64,000 nt of DNA, taken from Aureococcus anophagefferens. Its lineage: Eukaryota; Sar; Pelagophyceae; Pelagomonadales; Pelagomonadaceae. The stretch covers positions 388,101 to 452,100 of the forward strand of contig NW_008705583.1 of the NCBI RefSeq assembly GCF_000186865.1, read 5' to 3'. Positions 27,815-37,298 of the stretch are shown here, piece by piece (positions within the stretch are counted from its first letter, which is position 1; each line of letters opens with the position of its first letter). The notes under the pieces were generated by a model. It searched no databases. It saw only the letters and a list, made by a program, of their open reading frames with translations, and was not told the DNA's origin. Position numbers and translations under genes: made by a program.

Positions 27815-29062
27815 TTAGAAGACGAGGTGCGCGAGGGGCAGCGCGCCGAGGAGCACGTGGGTCCCGACGACGTCCCCGGGCGCCGGCGCATCGCACGCGG
27901 CCGCGACGCTCCGGGGCCCGCCGCCGGCCGGGCACGCGGCGAGGCGGTACGCCGCGGCGCAGGGCTCGCAGAGGAAGGTCGCGACCGTGGCGAAGCGCGA
28001 CGCGCCGGCGACGATGGCGTCCGAGGCCGCGAGCAGCAGCATCTCCGCGGCGACGTCGACGGCCGGGCCGTCGAGGCGGCGGCCGCACGGCGCGGCAGCC
28101 GCGGCCGCGTGGCGCGGCGCCGCCGCCGTCGCGACGACCTTGCCCGGGTAGGCCCGCGCGGCCGCGCGCTTCAGCGCCGCCGAGTCCGAGAGCAGGAGCC
28201 AGGTCGCGGGGCCGCCGAGGCGCCGCTCGGCCTCGGCCGCCGCGGCGAAGACGTCCGCGAAATCCGTCGCGTTCGCCTCGTCGCCGCAGGAGAAGACGGC
28301 GTCGTCGAGGGCGCCGCCGTAGGCGTCGCCGCGCAGGTAGCGCGCCGCGCGGACGTGGACGCCGACGACGCGCTCCGGCCTCCGGCCGCCCCAGGGCGCC
28401 GCGGCCGCCGCGGCCGCGCGCGCCGCGGCCGAGGGCTTCAGGGCGGCGCGGAGCGCGCACGCGGAGAGCTCCAGCAGGTCCGCGGACGCCTTCGTCGCGT
28501 TCGCCGCGGCGGCGAACCAGTGGCGCAGCAGGCGGTCCCCGGCGTTGCCCGGCACGACGCGTTCGACGTCCGCGGCGAAGAACGCGTTCGCTGCTCTGCC
28601 GAAGGCCCGCGGGTCGTCGCCGCCGCCGAAGGCGCGCTCGAGGGCGTGGCCCGCGCAGTAGAGGTCCGTCGCCGCGGCGCCGTCGGACGCCACGCGCAGG
28701 GACGCGAGGCTCACGTTTCGGTCCGCGCACGCCGCGTGCGACGTCGGCGACGGCGGCGACGCGACGCGTCGTACGGGGAACGACGGCTCGAGCGCCGCGC
28801 CGACGATGGCGCCGGCGTCGTCCGCCGCGAAGGCGAGGCGCCGCGACGTCAGCATGGCGAGCGCCAGGCTGCCCAGGAAGCCCGACGCCTGGTCGCCGAG
28901 GCCGCCGCCGCCGAAGGAGGCGACGAGGAGTTTGCTGGATGGGTCGACCTGCGGACCTCTGGCGAAGGCGGCGATCTCGCGCCGCACGAGGTCGCAGGCT
29001 GGTGTTTCGATGCGGAACGCGGCGGAACATCGTAGCAGCGCGATGAGGGCTGCACCTCGCAT
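27815..29062 (-). CDS. Secretory-pathway glycosyltransferase, fucosyltransferase-like
   Basis: A 415-residue protein with a short signal peptide (MRGAALIALLRCSAAF). GGGGLGDQASGFLGSLALAML resembles the G-x-G-N/D-Q loop of GT-B fucosyltransferases (GT11/GT23/GT37, NodZ). VVGVHVRAARYLRGD resembles their HxRxGD donor-binding segment. WLLLSDSAALKRA and a C-terminal AAEMLLLAASDAIVAGASRFATVA fit the SD...S-x-F nucleotide-sugar region. It is probably a Golgi/ER enzyme decorating glycoproteins or polysaccharides. The sugar and acceptor cannot be read. ATG 29062 was chosen for the signal peptide. Longer frames overlap the divergent gene. Confidence 0.6.
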   Translation of the reverse strand: MRGAALIALLRCSAAFRIETPACDLVRREIAAFARGPQVDPSSKLLVASFGGGGLGDQASGFLGSLALAMLTSRRLAFAADDAGAIVGAALEPSFPVRRVASPPSPTSHAACADRNVSLASLRVASDGAAATDLYCAGHALERAFGGGDDPRAFGRAANAFFAADVERVVPGNAGDRLLRHWFAAAANATKASADLLELSACALRAALKPSAAARAAAAAAAPWGGRRPERVVGVHVRAARYLRGDAYGGALDDAVFSCGDEANATDFADVFAAAAEAERRLGGPATWLLLSDSAALKRAAARAYPGKVVATAAAPRHAAAAAAPCGRRLDGPAVDVAAEMLLLAASDAIVAGASRFATVATFLCEPCAAAYRLAACPAGGGPRSVAAACDAPAPGDVVGTHVLLGALPLAHLVF

Positions 29063-29182
29063 GATGCCATCGTCTTGCTTCACTTTGGGGGAAATGAATC
29101 CGATGTTGCGGCGGGGCAGCCCAAAGCTTCGGCATGGGAGAGCAGTTCGGCATTTTGGGAGCTTTCTACGCCTAAAAGCATC
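29063..29182. promoter_or_regulatory. 120-bp divergent promoter, GT / dioxygenase
   Basis: A gap between outward-facing ATGs with lowered G+C. It holds both 5' leaders. No specific element was recognised. Confidence 0.4.
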
Positions 29183-29995
29183 ATGGTAGCGGCGCACGCG
29201 CGCCATGTCGCGCCCGGGCGGCCCATCAGGCGGCGGCGGCGACCGGCGACCGCGCCCTTCCTCGTCTTCAAGTCGGCGCTCTCGCGACACGACCTCGGGC
29301 GGTTCCAGCGGTTCGTCCAAGCGCGCGGCATCGCGCTAGAGCCGGCGTCGCACGTGAACGGCGGCGACGAGGCGGCCCGAAAATCCAAGATCTCGTGGCT
29401 CGCGCCGCCGGAGGGCGTGCCGAGCGCCGAGAGCTCCGACGACGACGACGACGACGAGCCGCGCCGCGCGCCGCGCTGGCTCTTCCGAAACCTGCGCCGC
29501 TGCGTGGTCGCCGCCGCCCGGGCCTGGCCACGCGTCGCGGCCGCGGACCTCGCCTACGAGAGCGTGCAGCTGGCGACCTACGGCGTCGGCGGCCACTACC
29601 GCCAGTGGCACCGCGACAACGACGGCGTCGACGACGACGCCGCTCCCCGGGCGTTCTCCGTCGTGGCGCTCCTCGAGGCCTGCGACGCCGGCGGCCGCTT
29701 CGAGGTCCTCCTCCAGCGGCGGGGCCGGCGCCGGCGCCGGCGCGCCGCGCGGCGGTGGGTCCGGCGTCCCGTCCATCTCCGGCCCGGCGACGCCGTCGCG
29801 TTCCCCTCGGCGACGCTCTGGCACCGCGTCTCCCCGGTCTTGGCGGGTCACCGCGCGAGCCTCGTGCTCTGGGCGCGGGAGCGGCGCGGCCTCGACGACG
29901 CCGCGGACGACGACGACGACGACGACGAGTGGAACGCGATCCAGCGCCGCTTCGAGAGCGGCGCGGCGCGCGACGACTTCGACGACGTCGCGTGA
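29183..29995 (+). CDS. 2-oxoglutarate/Fe(II) dioxygenase (prolyl-hydroxylase-like)
   Basis: A 270-residue protein. The double-stranded beta-helix shows YGVGGHYRQWHRDND with the H-x-D iron ligands (about residues 142-144), then LRPGDAVAFPSATLWHRVSPV with the distal His (about 213) and GHRASLVLWA with the 2OG-binding Arg (about 223). This is the P4H/PKHD-type arrangement. It has no signal peptide, so it is probably cytosolic or nuclear. Two Asp runs flank the domain. Substrate unknown. ATG 29183 follows the divergent promoter. Confidence 0.84.
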   Translation: MVAAHARHVAPGRPIRRRRRPATAPFLVFKSALSRHDLGRFQRFVQARGIALEPASHVNGGDEAARKSKISWLAPPEGVPSAESSDDDDDDEPRRAPRWLFRNLRRCVVAAARAWPRVAAADLAYESVQLATYGVGGHYRQWHRDNDGVDDDAAPRAFSVVALLEACDAGGRFEVLLQRRGRRRRRRAARRWVRRPVHLRPGDAVAFPSATLWHRVSPVLAGHRASLVLWARERRGLDDAADDDDDDDEWNAIQRRFESGAARDDFDDVA

Positions 29996-30102
29996 GGATG
30001 GAATTCAGGCCCCCGGGCTCAGTAGGCGCGTGGCGTCCTCGGTTACTTGGGCGGGGCGCGCGTCGAAGGTCGAACGGGGAGCGGGGCCGCGGCGGACTTG
30101 GC

Positions 30103-30642
30103 TCAGAAGGAGACCATTTCCTTCGGGGGCCGCGACGACGTCACGTCCGCGCGTCGTCGGCCGCGCTTGGAGAACATGCCCGAGCCGCCGCCGCGGAGCT
30201 TGCCGTTTCCGTAGCGGTTGAGCTTGACCTTGGCCGTCGCCATCTCCTGCTTCGTGCGGAGCGAGAGCTGGCAGGCGGCCTCCTCCTCGAGGGTCGCCAC
30301 GGGCGTCGGCGCCGGCGCCTCGCCGTCGGCCTCGTCGCCGCTCATGGCGACGTCGTCCTCGTCCTCGTCCTCGTCGTCGTCGTCGCCGGCCTCGTCCTCG
30401 GGGACGAGCTCCTGCGACGGCCGGACGATGGCGTCGTAGTAGGCCTTGCCCAGGTCCACCTGGCCCGCGCCGAGGGCGCCCTTCATGAACTTGAGCGTCT
30501 TCGTGTTCTCGCGGCCCGCGCGCTTCGCGGCCCCGCGCTTCGAGGCGGCGTCGATGTTCGCGCTGCGCACCTTCTCGCCGATGGTCGCGCGCATGTACGA
30601 GCGATGCTTCTTCTTCACCTTCGAGCGCACGGACTTGGCCAT
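30103..30642 (-). CDS. LLP homolog, nucleolar basic protein
   Basis: A 179-residue protein beginning MAKSVRSKVKKKHRS, the characteristic start of the LLP/LLPH family (small nucleolar proteins linked to ribosome biogenesis). The basic N-terminal third is followed by an acidic Asp/Glu tract (about residues 88-105) and a basic C-terminus with KLNRYGNGKLRGGGSGMF. Animal members are about 120-130 residues, and the acidic tract accounts for most of the extra length. The start was chosen at the family-consensus MAKS. Confidence 0.8.
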   Translation of the reverse strand: MAKSVRSKVKKKHRSYMRATIGEKVRSANIDAASKRGAAKRAGRENTKTLKFMKGALGAGQVDLGKAYYDAIVRPSQELVPEDEAGDDDDEDEDEDDVAMSGDEADGEAPAPTPVATLEEEAACQLSLRTKQEMATAKVKLNRYGNGKLRGGGSGMFSKRGRRRADVTSSRPPKEMVSF

Positions 30643-30822
30643 GTTTTCAGGCGACCTCACGTGAGGTGGAGACGCGAGCTTCGGCCCACCCTGCTTATCG
30701 CCTGGGCGGCAATGTCGGCGCCGCTCGCTTTGATGCACTCATGTTGACGCTCACAAAAAGTCCTCCCGCGCAGCCCACCAGGCGCCTCTCGCCGCCGTCG
30801 GCCGGCGCAGCCCCGCGCGAAT

Positions 30823-32034
30823 ATGAAGCTCCTGCCGGCGGGCGACGAGCGGCGGAAGGACATGGCGCGGGGCGCCTTCGTGGGCATGATGCTGCCGAGC
30901 CTGATCCTCGTGATCGTGCTGCTGCGCCAGTTCGGCGCCGACAGCACGGTGACGTCGCGCGACTCCGGCGCGCCGCTGGAGATCCAGGAGCGGCTCCACC
31001 CCATCGTGAAGCGGCCGCCCGTGCGGCGCGTCTACGCCGGGGGCCGCAACAAGACCGTGTCCTTCTCCGCGGCGAACCCGTACAAGCGCGGCAACTTCGC
31101 GCCGCCCTTGCTGCGCGGCAACGGCACGGCGGCGGCGCTCGCCAAGCCCTGGGAGCTCCGCGAGGCCAAGAACGCGAAGCAGCTCGCCAAGGCCGTGGAG
31201 GCCAAGTCGAAGATCGGCAAGGCCATCCTCAAGGCGAAGCAGCGCAAGGAGGAGCAGGCGGCGGCCGCCGCCGGCGCCGCGAACGCGGCCGTCTTCCCCG
31301 CGCCCGCGCCCCTGCGCAAGGCGCAAAAGGTCTTCGACGCCGCGAAGACGGGCAAGGGCTTCGCGCCCGGCGCCGCCGTCGAGCCCGCGGAGGGCGCGAA
31401 GCTCGCGACTTTGAAGAGCTTCACCAACCTCCTCGCGAAGAAGTGCGTGTCGATCGTGGGCTTCTACAACAGCGAGGACGCGGAGATGAGCCGCGAGTTC
31501 GCCGTCATCTGGAACGCCGTCGCGGGCAACGAGGCGACGAAGTTCGGCGCGGCCTACGTCGACGTCGCGACGAAGGGCGGCTTGGAGATCGCCGTGAACG
31601 CGACGGTCGTCCGCGCGGACGGCGACGCCAGGGCCGCCGTCGGCACGCCGGCGATTCTGGAGTACTACGTCCGCGGCGACTCCTCCGTCTTCAAGACGAC
31701 GTACAAGGACGCGCGCGAGGTCGGCGCCGTCGGCGCGCGCGCGGGCAAGGACGCGGCCGCCGCGTCCAAGGACGACGCCGTCGCGGGCGTGACGAAAAAA
31801 CTGGCGAACCACGCCGAGGGCCAGCAGTTTGCCATCTCCAAGGAGGGCTGCTTCCTCAAGCACGCGACCAAGGCCAAGGCCGACGCGGCCGACGCGGCGA
31901 AGAAGGACGCCAAGGCCAAGGCGCAAAAGGCCAAGGACAAGGCCGCGAAGAAGGAGGCGTCGGGCGAGTCGAAGAAGAAGAAGGACAAGAAGGACCTCGA
32001 GGAGAAGGAGGCCGACGCCATGACGACGGCGTAG
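30823..32034 (+). CDS. Type II membrane protein with a CxxC-less thioredoxin-like domain
   Basis: A 403-residue protein. A basic cytosolic start is followed by one membrane helix (about residues 18-36, FVGMMLPSLILVIVLL). A Lys/Ala-rich helical stretch follows, then a region resembling a thioredoxin fold (TLKSFTNLLAKKCVSIVGFYNSEDAEMSREF...AAYVDV...GTPAILEYYVRG, about 195-290) without the CxxC motif. The tail is a long Lys/Ala coiled coil. It may be an ER-lumenal chaperone-like or structural protein, but I do not recognise the family. Confidence 0.6.
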   Translation: MKLLPAGDERRKDMARGAFVGMMLPSLILVIVLLRQFGADSTVTSRDSGAPLEIQERLHPIVKRPPVRRVYAGGRNKTVSFSAANPYKRGNFAPPLLRGNGTAAALAKPWELREAKNAKQLAKAVEAKSKIGKAILKAKQRKEEQAAAAAGAANAAVFPAPAPLRKAQKVFDAAKTGKGFAPGAAVEPAEGAKLATLKSFTNLLAKKCVSIVGFYNSEDAEMSREFAVIWNAVAGNEATKFGAAYVDVATKGGLEIAVNATVVRADGDARAAVGTPAILEYYVRGDSSVFKTTYKDAREVGAVGARAGKDAAAASKDDAVAGVTKKLANHAEGQQFAISKEGCFLKHATKAKADAADAAKKDAKAKAQKAKDKAAKKEASGESKKKKDKKDLEEKEADAMTTA

Positions 32035-32130
32035 GGGCGCGTAAGGCCTCAGTGTGGGAGAGCATCTCGAAACCCCCGGGGAATCTCCGGGCCCCGGTGC
32101 GGCGGTCCGACTCGATCGAGAAGGTTCACG

Positions 32131-35100
32131 ATGGGCCCAAGCCGCTCGTTGGGTAAGCTCTGCGAATCGTCTAGCGAGGACGAGGGCGAAGACATCGAGA
32201 TGTTCTCGCCACCGTCGAAGAAATCGTTCTTCGATTCGTCGAGTGACGACGACTCGGAGTGCGACGAGCCGCCCAAGAAGAAGACAAAGCCTTTCTCTCC
32301 GGCGCAGCCGCGCGTCGACGCGGACGGCGCCGACGCGCCGGCCGACGCGTTCGCCTGCGCGGACCCGGAGGCCCTGACCGCCGCGGAGAGCGACGCGTTC
32401 CTCGCGCGCGCGCTCGCGCGGCGCGGCTTCGGCTTTCCGCCGCTGCCGCACCAGCTCGCGGCGATCCGCTTCGCCGCGGGCGTGCCCGCGGGCTGGCCGC
32501 GGGCGATCGTCGGCGGCGACTGCAACGAGACGATGGCGTCGGCCGCGCTGACGGAGGACCGCCACGCGGTGCTCGGCGACGAGATGGGCCTCGGCAAGAC
32601 GGTCGAGACGCTCGCGGCGTGCGTCCTGCGGCGCGCCGTCTACGCGGCGCGCGCGGGCCGGGCGGCCGCCGCGCGGCGCGGCGCGGCGAGCGTCGCCGCG
32701 CCGCTCGCGGCGGTGATCGTCGCCCCGAACGACGGCGTCCTGCAGCAGTGGCAGCAGCACCTCGCGAAGCTCGAGGCCGCCGTGCACCTCTACGGCGGCG
32801 CGGACCGCGACGCGGCGCTCGAGCGGACGCTCGCGCGCCACGCGGACCACGCGGACCGCGGCGAGCGCGCGCTCTACGTCCTCCTGACGCGGTACACGCT
32901 GATGAACGCCGTGCGCAAGGGCTGCGACTTCAGCTCGCCCCGGAACTGCGCGCTCTTCCCGCGCGCGACGCCCCTGCTCCTCCGCAAGCTCCACGTGCTC
33001 TACCTCGCGAAGCAGAAGCCCGAGGACTTCAAGAAGCAGCTCGAGGACGGCACGCTGGGGCGCCAGGACCCCGACATCGTCTGGTACCACGAGCTGCAGC
33101 GCAAGGGCACGGACGACGAGTCGGCGATCATCCGCGACCTCGTCGCGGAGCACCTACTGCCCGTCGAAAAGCCGACGTTCGACATCGTCTGCGTCGACGA
33201 GGCGCACATGATTCGCAACGACGCGGCGTACTGGGGCCTCGGCGCCGCGCTGCTCGGCCACCACGCGCGGCGTTTCGTCGCGGTCACGGGCACGCCGTTC
33301 AACAATTCCTACGCGAACGTCGCCGCGCTCGTCGGCTTCGGCGACGCGACGCACGAGGCGGCGAGCGTAGACTGGTGGAAGGACGCGATTGTCGATCGCA
33401 AGACGACGCGCAAGAAGAGCACGCGCGAGATCATCGAGTGGACGCGGCGCTGGCGCGTGCACGACGACGGCAGCCCGCGCCACTTCCTCGCGCGGCGCAA
33501 GGAGATCGTCCTGAAAGGCCTGCCGACGAAGACGCAGGGCACCCTGGACGTGCCCGTCGTCAAGGCCCTCGACGCAACGCTGTCGGACGTCGACGCGGCC
33601 ATCGCGGCGCTCGACGCGACGCAGTCGGGCGAATTCAAGGTCTACGCGTTCTTCGAGACGCAGGCCGTCGCCTACTACCGCGAGTTCTGCGGCGTCATGT
33701 TAGCGCTCAGTATGGGGGATCGGACGCCGGGGCTGAAGGCCAAGGCGAACCGGCTCATGAAGCTCATGTGCTGCTACTTTCAGATGGCGCGGTCGTCGTT
33801 GCTGCATCCCGTCGCGCCGCACGGGGGCCGCTCCATCACGCAGACCTTCGTGCCGAAGCGCAAGGCCTACATCCACAACAAGTGCGTCTGCTGCGAGGAG
33901 AACGCCCTGGAGGCGTCGACGTCGATCATGAGCAATCTCCTCAACGGCGTCGACGTGCGACGGAGCCGGTCCCCGAAGACCGACGGCGGCGACGACGACG
34001 ACGACGAGGTCGATCCCCTCCCGGACGCGCCGCCGACCGACGACGGCGACGACGGCGTCGAGGCCGAGGATCCGAAGGAACTCGTCACGCTCCCAAAGGG
34101 CTTTTGCGACATGCGCCACAAGGTCCACCGCCGGTGCTTTCGCGAGCTCGAGGCCGCCGACGTCCTCGACACGCCGGGCGCGTGCCCGCGGTGCGTCGAT
34201 CTGAAGGCGCGTTTGAAGATGGGCGCCCACGCGCCGGGCGAAGCGCCGAAGCTCTACTGCGCCAAGGTCGCGCCCCACTACGGCTTCGCGACGTCGTCTA
34301 AGCTCGAGGCGGCCCTCGACTGGATCAAGGGCAAGTGCCTGCGGCCGGCCGAGGCGGACCGCGAGAAGGTCATCGTCTACTCGTTCTTCAAAAGCTCGCT
34401 GGACCTGATCGAGGCCGTCCTCATCCACGAGCAGGAGGAGTTTGCGGGCTGCGACGCCGTGCGCTACGACGGCGACGTGAGCGCGGAGCAGCGCTTCGCC
34501 GAGCTCGAGCGCTTCAAGACCGCGCCGTCGGTCAACGTGCTCCTGGCGACGGTCGCGACGGCGGGCGTCGGGCTCAACATCGTCGAGGCGAACAACGTGC
34601 TGTTCCTCGATCGCTGGTGGAATCCCACGGTCCACGACCAGGCGATGGACCGGACGCACCGCCTCGGCCAGACGCGGCCCGTCGACGTCCGCTTCCTCGA
34701 CGGCGTCGACACCGTCGACGAGGTCATGCGCGCGATCAACAAATTCAAGTCGGACAACGCCCAGGTGATCCTCGCGTCCGAACCGGAGCTGCCCCGGCTC
34801 GCGACGAAGAGCGTGACCTGGAAGGACACCTCGAAGCTCATCGGGGATGAATTCGCGCGCATCTTCGAGTCCCGCGCGCGCAAACTCGGCATCGAGAAGC
34901 TCATGCAGGCGGACGTCTTCGACAACGTGCCGGACCCGCCCGCGCCCGGCGACCCGAAGGGCCCGCGCGACCGGCGCCAGGTCGACGTCCCGCGGTCGAT
35001 GCAGGCCGACCCCATCCGCGTCGTCCCAAAGAAGATGGAGACCGACGACGAGGACTACGAGCTCGTGGTCGTCGTCCCGTCCGACGAGGCCGCCGCCGCG

Positions 35101-35283
35101 CGCGCGCTCGCGGGGTCGCCCTCGGCGCCCTCCGTCATCGACCTCATCTCCGACGACGACGACGACGACGCCGCGCCGCCCGCCGCGCCGACCCGCGGCT
35201 GGCGATGCCCGGCGTGCACCGTCGTCAACGAGAACCCGGCCTTCCTCTGCTGCGCGACGTGCGGGACCGAGCGGCCGCCCTAA
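32131..35283 (+). CDS. SNF2-family ATPase of the Rad5/Rad16/SHPRH class with internal RING-like domain
   Basis: 1,050 residues. The acidic N-terminus is followed by the SNF2 N-lobe with GDEMGLGKTVET (Walker A, about 148), a VDEAH box (about 355) and TGTPFNNS. A RING-like C-x2-C...H-x-H-x2-C...C-x2-C segment (about 580-690, with an Asp-rich insert) lies between the lobes. The C-lobe contains LLATVATAGVGLNI and RWWNPTVHDQAMDRTHRLGQTRPV (about 826-850). A SUMO-interacting motif (SVIDLISDDD, about 1000) and a RanBP2-type zinc finger (WRCPACTVVNE...CCATCG, about 1024-1047) close the protein. This suggests a chromatin translocase/E3 ligase in DNA repair or SUMO-targeted ubiquitination. Confidence 0.9.
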   Translation: MGPSRSLGKLCESSSEDEGEDIEMFSPPSKKSFFDSSSDDDSECDEPPKKKTKPFSPAQPRVDADGADAPADAFACADPEALTAAESDAFLARALARRGFGFPPLPHQLAAIRFAAGVPAGWPRAIVGGDCNETMASAALTEDRHAVLGDEMGLGKTVETLAACVLRRAVYAARAGRAAAARRGAASVAAPLAAVIVAPNDGVLQQWQQHLAKLEAAVHLYGGADRDAALERTLARHADHADRGERALYVLLTRYTLMNAVRKGCDFSSPRNCALFPRATPLLLRKLHVLYLAKQKPEDFKKQLEDGTLGRQDPDIVWYHELQRKGTDDESAIIRDLVAEHLLPVEKPTFDIVCVDEAHMIRNDAAYWGLGAALLGHHARRFVAVTGTPFNNSYANVAALVGFGDATHEAASVDWWKDAIVDRKTTRKKSTREIIEWTRRWRVHDDGSPRHFLARRKEIVLKGLPTKTQGTLDVPVVKALDATLSDVDAAIAALDATQSGEFKVYAFFETQAVAYYREFCGVMLALSMGDRTPGLKAKANRLMKLMCCYFQMARSSLLHPVAPHGGRSITQTFVPKRKAYIHNKCVCCEENALEASTSIMSNLLNGVDVRRSRSPKTDGGDDDDDEVDPLPDAPPTDDGDDGVEAEDPKELVTLPKGFCDMRHKVHRRCFRELEAADVLDTPGACPRCVDLKARLKMGAHAPGEAPKLYCAKVAPHYGFATSSKLEAALDWIKGKCLRPAEADREKVIVYSFFKSSLDLIEAVLIHEQEEFAGCDAVRYDGDVSAEQRFAELERFKTAPSVNVLLATVATAGVGLNIVEANNVLFLDRWWNPTVHDQAMDRTHRLGQTRPVDVRFLDGVDTVDEVMRAINKFKSDNAQVILASEPELPRLATKSVTWKDTSKLIGDEFARIFESRARKLGIEKLMQADVFDNVPDPPAPGDPKGPRDRRQVDVPRSMQADPIRVVPKKMETDDEDYELVVVVPSDEAAAARALAGSPSAPSVIDLISDDDDDDAAPPAAPTRGWRCPACTVVNENPAFLCCATCGTERPP

Positions 35284-35286
35284 TTC

Positions 35287-36909
35287 TTACGAGCCCACCG
35301 CCGCGCGCCGCTCCGCCCCCGAAACGTCCGGTCGGTCGCCCGCGCCGGCCGCGCGCGCCACCGCCACGCCGAAGAGCGTCGCGCCCTCGACGCGGTCCAC
35401 GTAGACGTGGCAGAAGTCGCCCTCCGCCAGCGCCGTGCCGTCGGGGAGCGCGTCCGGGAAGACGATCTTGCGGTAGCCGTCGTTGCGGCCCGTGACGAAG
35501 GTCCCGTCGGCCCCGGCGGGCGCGCGCTTCGGCGCGCCCTCCACCAACACGAGGTGCGTCTCGCCGACGGCCTCGTGCGACAGTTCATCCCGCCCCGCGC
35601 GGAACGCGGCGATGATCTCGTTGAGGCGCCGGTTCTTGACGTCCGCGGGAACGTCGTCGTCGAGCCGCCGCTGCGCGGGCGTGCGGTCCCGCGAGCTGTA
35701 GGCGAAGAGGAAGGCCATGTCGTAGCGGATGTCCTCGATGAGCGCCACCGTCGCGTCGTGGTCCGCCTCCGACTCGCCGCAGAAGCCCGCGATGAAATCG
35801 CTCGAGAGCGCGACGCCCGGGATCGTCTGTCGCGCGCGGTCCACGAGCGCCCGGTACGCGTCGTCCGTGTAGCCCCGGCGCATGGACCGCAGCACGGCGT
35901 CGGACCCGGACTGGGCCGGCAGGTGGAGCTGCTTGGCGACGTTCGGCGTGTCGGCGACGGCGCGCAGCAGCGCGTCGGGGAAGTCCTTGGGGTGCGGCGA
36001 CGTGAACCGGATCCGCGCGTCCGGCGCGGCCTCCGCCACGGCCACCAGCAGCTCGGCGAAGCGGACGCCGTCCGCCATGCCGTCGCGCTTCGCCGACTTG
36101 ACGAAGGGCACGAAGCCGTCCGAGTACTCGCGCGGCAGGCCCCACGCGCTCGCCGTCTTCGCGTCGTGGTAGGAATTCACGTTCTGTCCGAGCAGCGTGA
36201 TCTCGCGGACGCCGGCGTCGTAGAGCGCCGCCACCTCGTCCAACACCGTCGTCACGGCGCGGCTCCGCTCCCTACCTCTCGTGTAGGGCACGATGCAGTA
36301 CGCGCACGCGTTGTTGCAGCCCCGTTGCACCGAAACAAAAGCGCCGTGGCGCATCGTCGGGTCCGCGCGCGTCGGGAAGACCTCGCCGTAGTCCTCGACC
36401 AGCGAGAGCTTCGTGTCCATCTGGGGGCCCGAGCCGACGTTGCCCAGAAGCCGCGGCAGCTCGCGGTACGCGTCCGGACCGACGACGACGTCCGCGAGCC
36501 CGTTCTCGAAGAGGCCCTCCTCGACGCGCTCCGCCATGCACCCGAGCACGGCGACGGTCTGCCGCGGCCTCCGGTGCGCCGCGAGCTTGACGCCGTGGGG
36601 CGCGCGGCCCCGGAGATCGCGGAGCCGCGTCCAGACCTTGGCCTCGGCCTTGTCGCGGATCGCGCACGTGTTCAGCAGGACGACGTCCGCGGCCGCCGCC
36701 GATGTGGCCTCGCCGTAGCCGCCGTCGAGGAGCAGGCTCCGCACGACCTCCGAGTCGCTCACGTTCATCTGGCAGCCGCGCGTCTCGATGAAGAAGGAGC
36801 TCCCGTTGGACGGCGCGGCCGGGGCGGCGGCGGGCGGCGCGCGCGCCTCGTGCTTGAGCTTCCGGCGCAGCGCCGCCAGGCGCGGCTGGCTGCTGAAGAG
36901 GCGGCGCAT
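35287..36909 (-). CDS. CDK5RAP1/MiaB-type tRNA methylthiotransferase
   Basis: A 540-residue radical-SAM enzyme that adds the 2-methylthio group to i6A37 of tRNAs. The UPF0004 domain has ETRGCQMNVSDSE, NTCAIRDKAE and VLGCMAER with its three Cys. The radical-SAM cluster motif is CNNACAYC (about residues 198-205), followed by LLGQNVNSY and the C-terminal TRAM domain (GRNDGYRKIVF). The N-terminal MRRLFSSQPRLAALRRKLK looks like a mitochondrial or plastid presequence. ATG 36909 was chosen; the upstream extension starts only at GTG. Its stop is 3 bp from the convergent SNF2 gene. Confidence 0.93.
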   Translation of the reverse strand: MRRLFSSQPRLAALRRKLKHEARAPPAAAPAAPSNGSSFFIETRGCQMNVSDSEVVRSLLLDGGYGEATSAAAADVVLLNTCAIRDKAEAKVWTRLRDLRGRAPHGVKLAAHRRPRQTVAVLGCMAERVEEGLFENGLADVVVGPDAYRELPRLLGNVGSGPQMDTKLSLVEDYGEVFPTRADPTMRHGAFVSVQRGCNNACAYCIVPYTRGRERSRAVTTVLDEVAALYDAGVREITLLGQNVNSYHDAKTASAWGLPREYSDGFVPFVKSAKRDGMADGVRFAELLVAVAEAAPDARIRFTSPHPKDFPDALLRAVADTPNVAKQLHLPAQSGSDAVLRSMRRGYTDDAYRALVDRARQTIPGVALSSDFIAGFCGESEADHDATVALIEDIRYDMAFLFAYSSRDRTPAQRRLDDDVPADVKNRRLNEIIAAFRAGRDELSHEAVGETHLVLVEGAPKRAPAGADGTFVTGRNDGYRKIVFPDALPDGTALAEGDFCHVYVDRVEGATLFGVAVARAAGAGDRPDVSGAERRAAVGS

Positions 36910-37298
36910 CCGGTTCGGCAGGGAGCGCTGGCAATCGAGTCCTTCTAGCACATCGCTTTGCTTCCTTGCAAGGCCTTGGAGGTTGCGCTTCAACAGGGGC
37001 CTCAACACAGCCGCTTGCCCTTTAAAAGGGCCGGCGGGATTTGTCACACGCGATAGATGTTAGGCTAAAGCGACACTCGAGCGGGGGGGGGGGGGGGGTC
37101 GAGCGGGCGGTCTACGGGCGGTCGTCGGTGTGAGCGGCGGACGTCGATGAGGCGGGCGAGTGGCGAGCGGCGATTGGCGTCGGTGTCGCGGCGAGCGGCG
37201 ATTGGCGGTCGAGCGGATGTCGATGAGGCGGGCGAGTATGAAGCCGATGTATTTTTCGAACGGGCCGGCGTGTCTTCTCAGCGACGGCTAACGGGGGC
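36910..37298. repeat. Intergenic with G16 run and direct repeats
   Basis: A 389-bp gap. It holds an uninterrupted run of 16 G (37083-37098) and two direct repeats: CGGA(C/T)GTCGATGAGGCGGG at about 37138 and 37214, and GCGAGCGGCGATTGGCG at about 37167 and 37191. No gene was seen. Confidence 0.6.
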
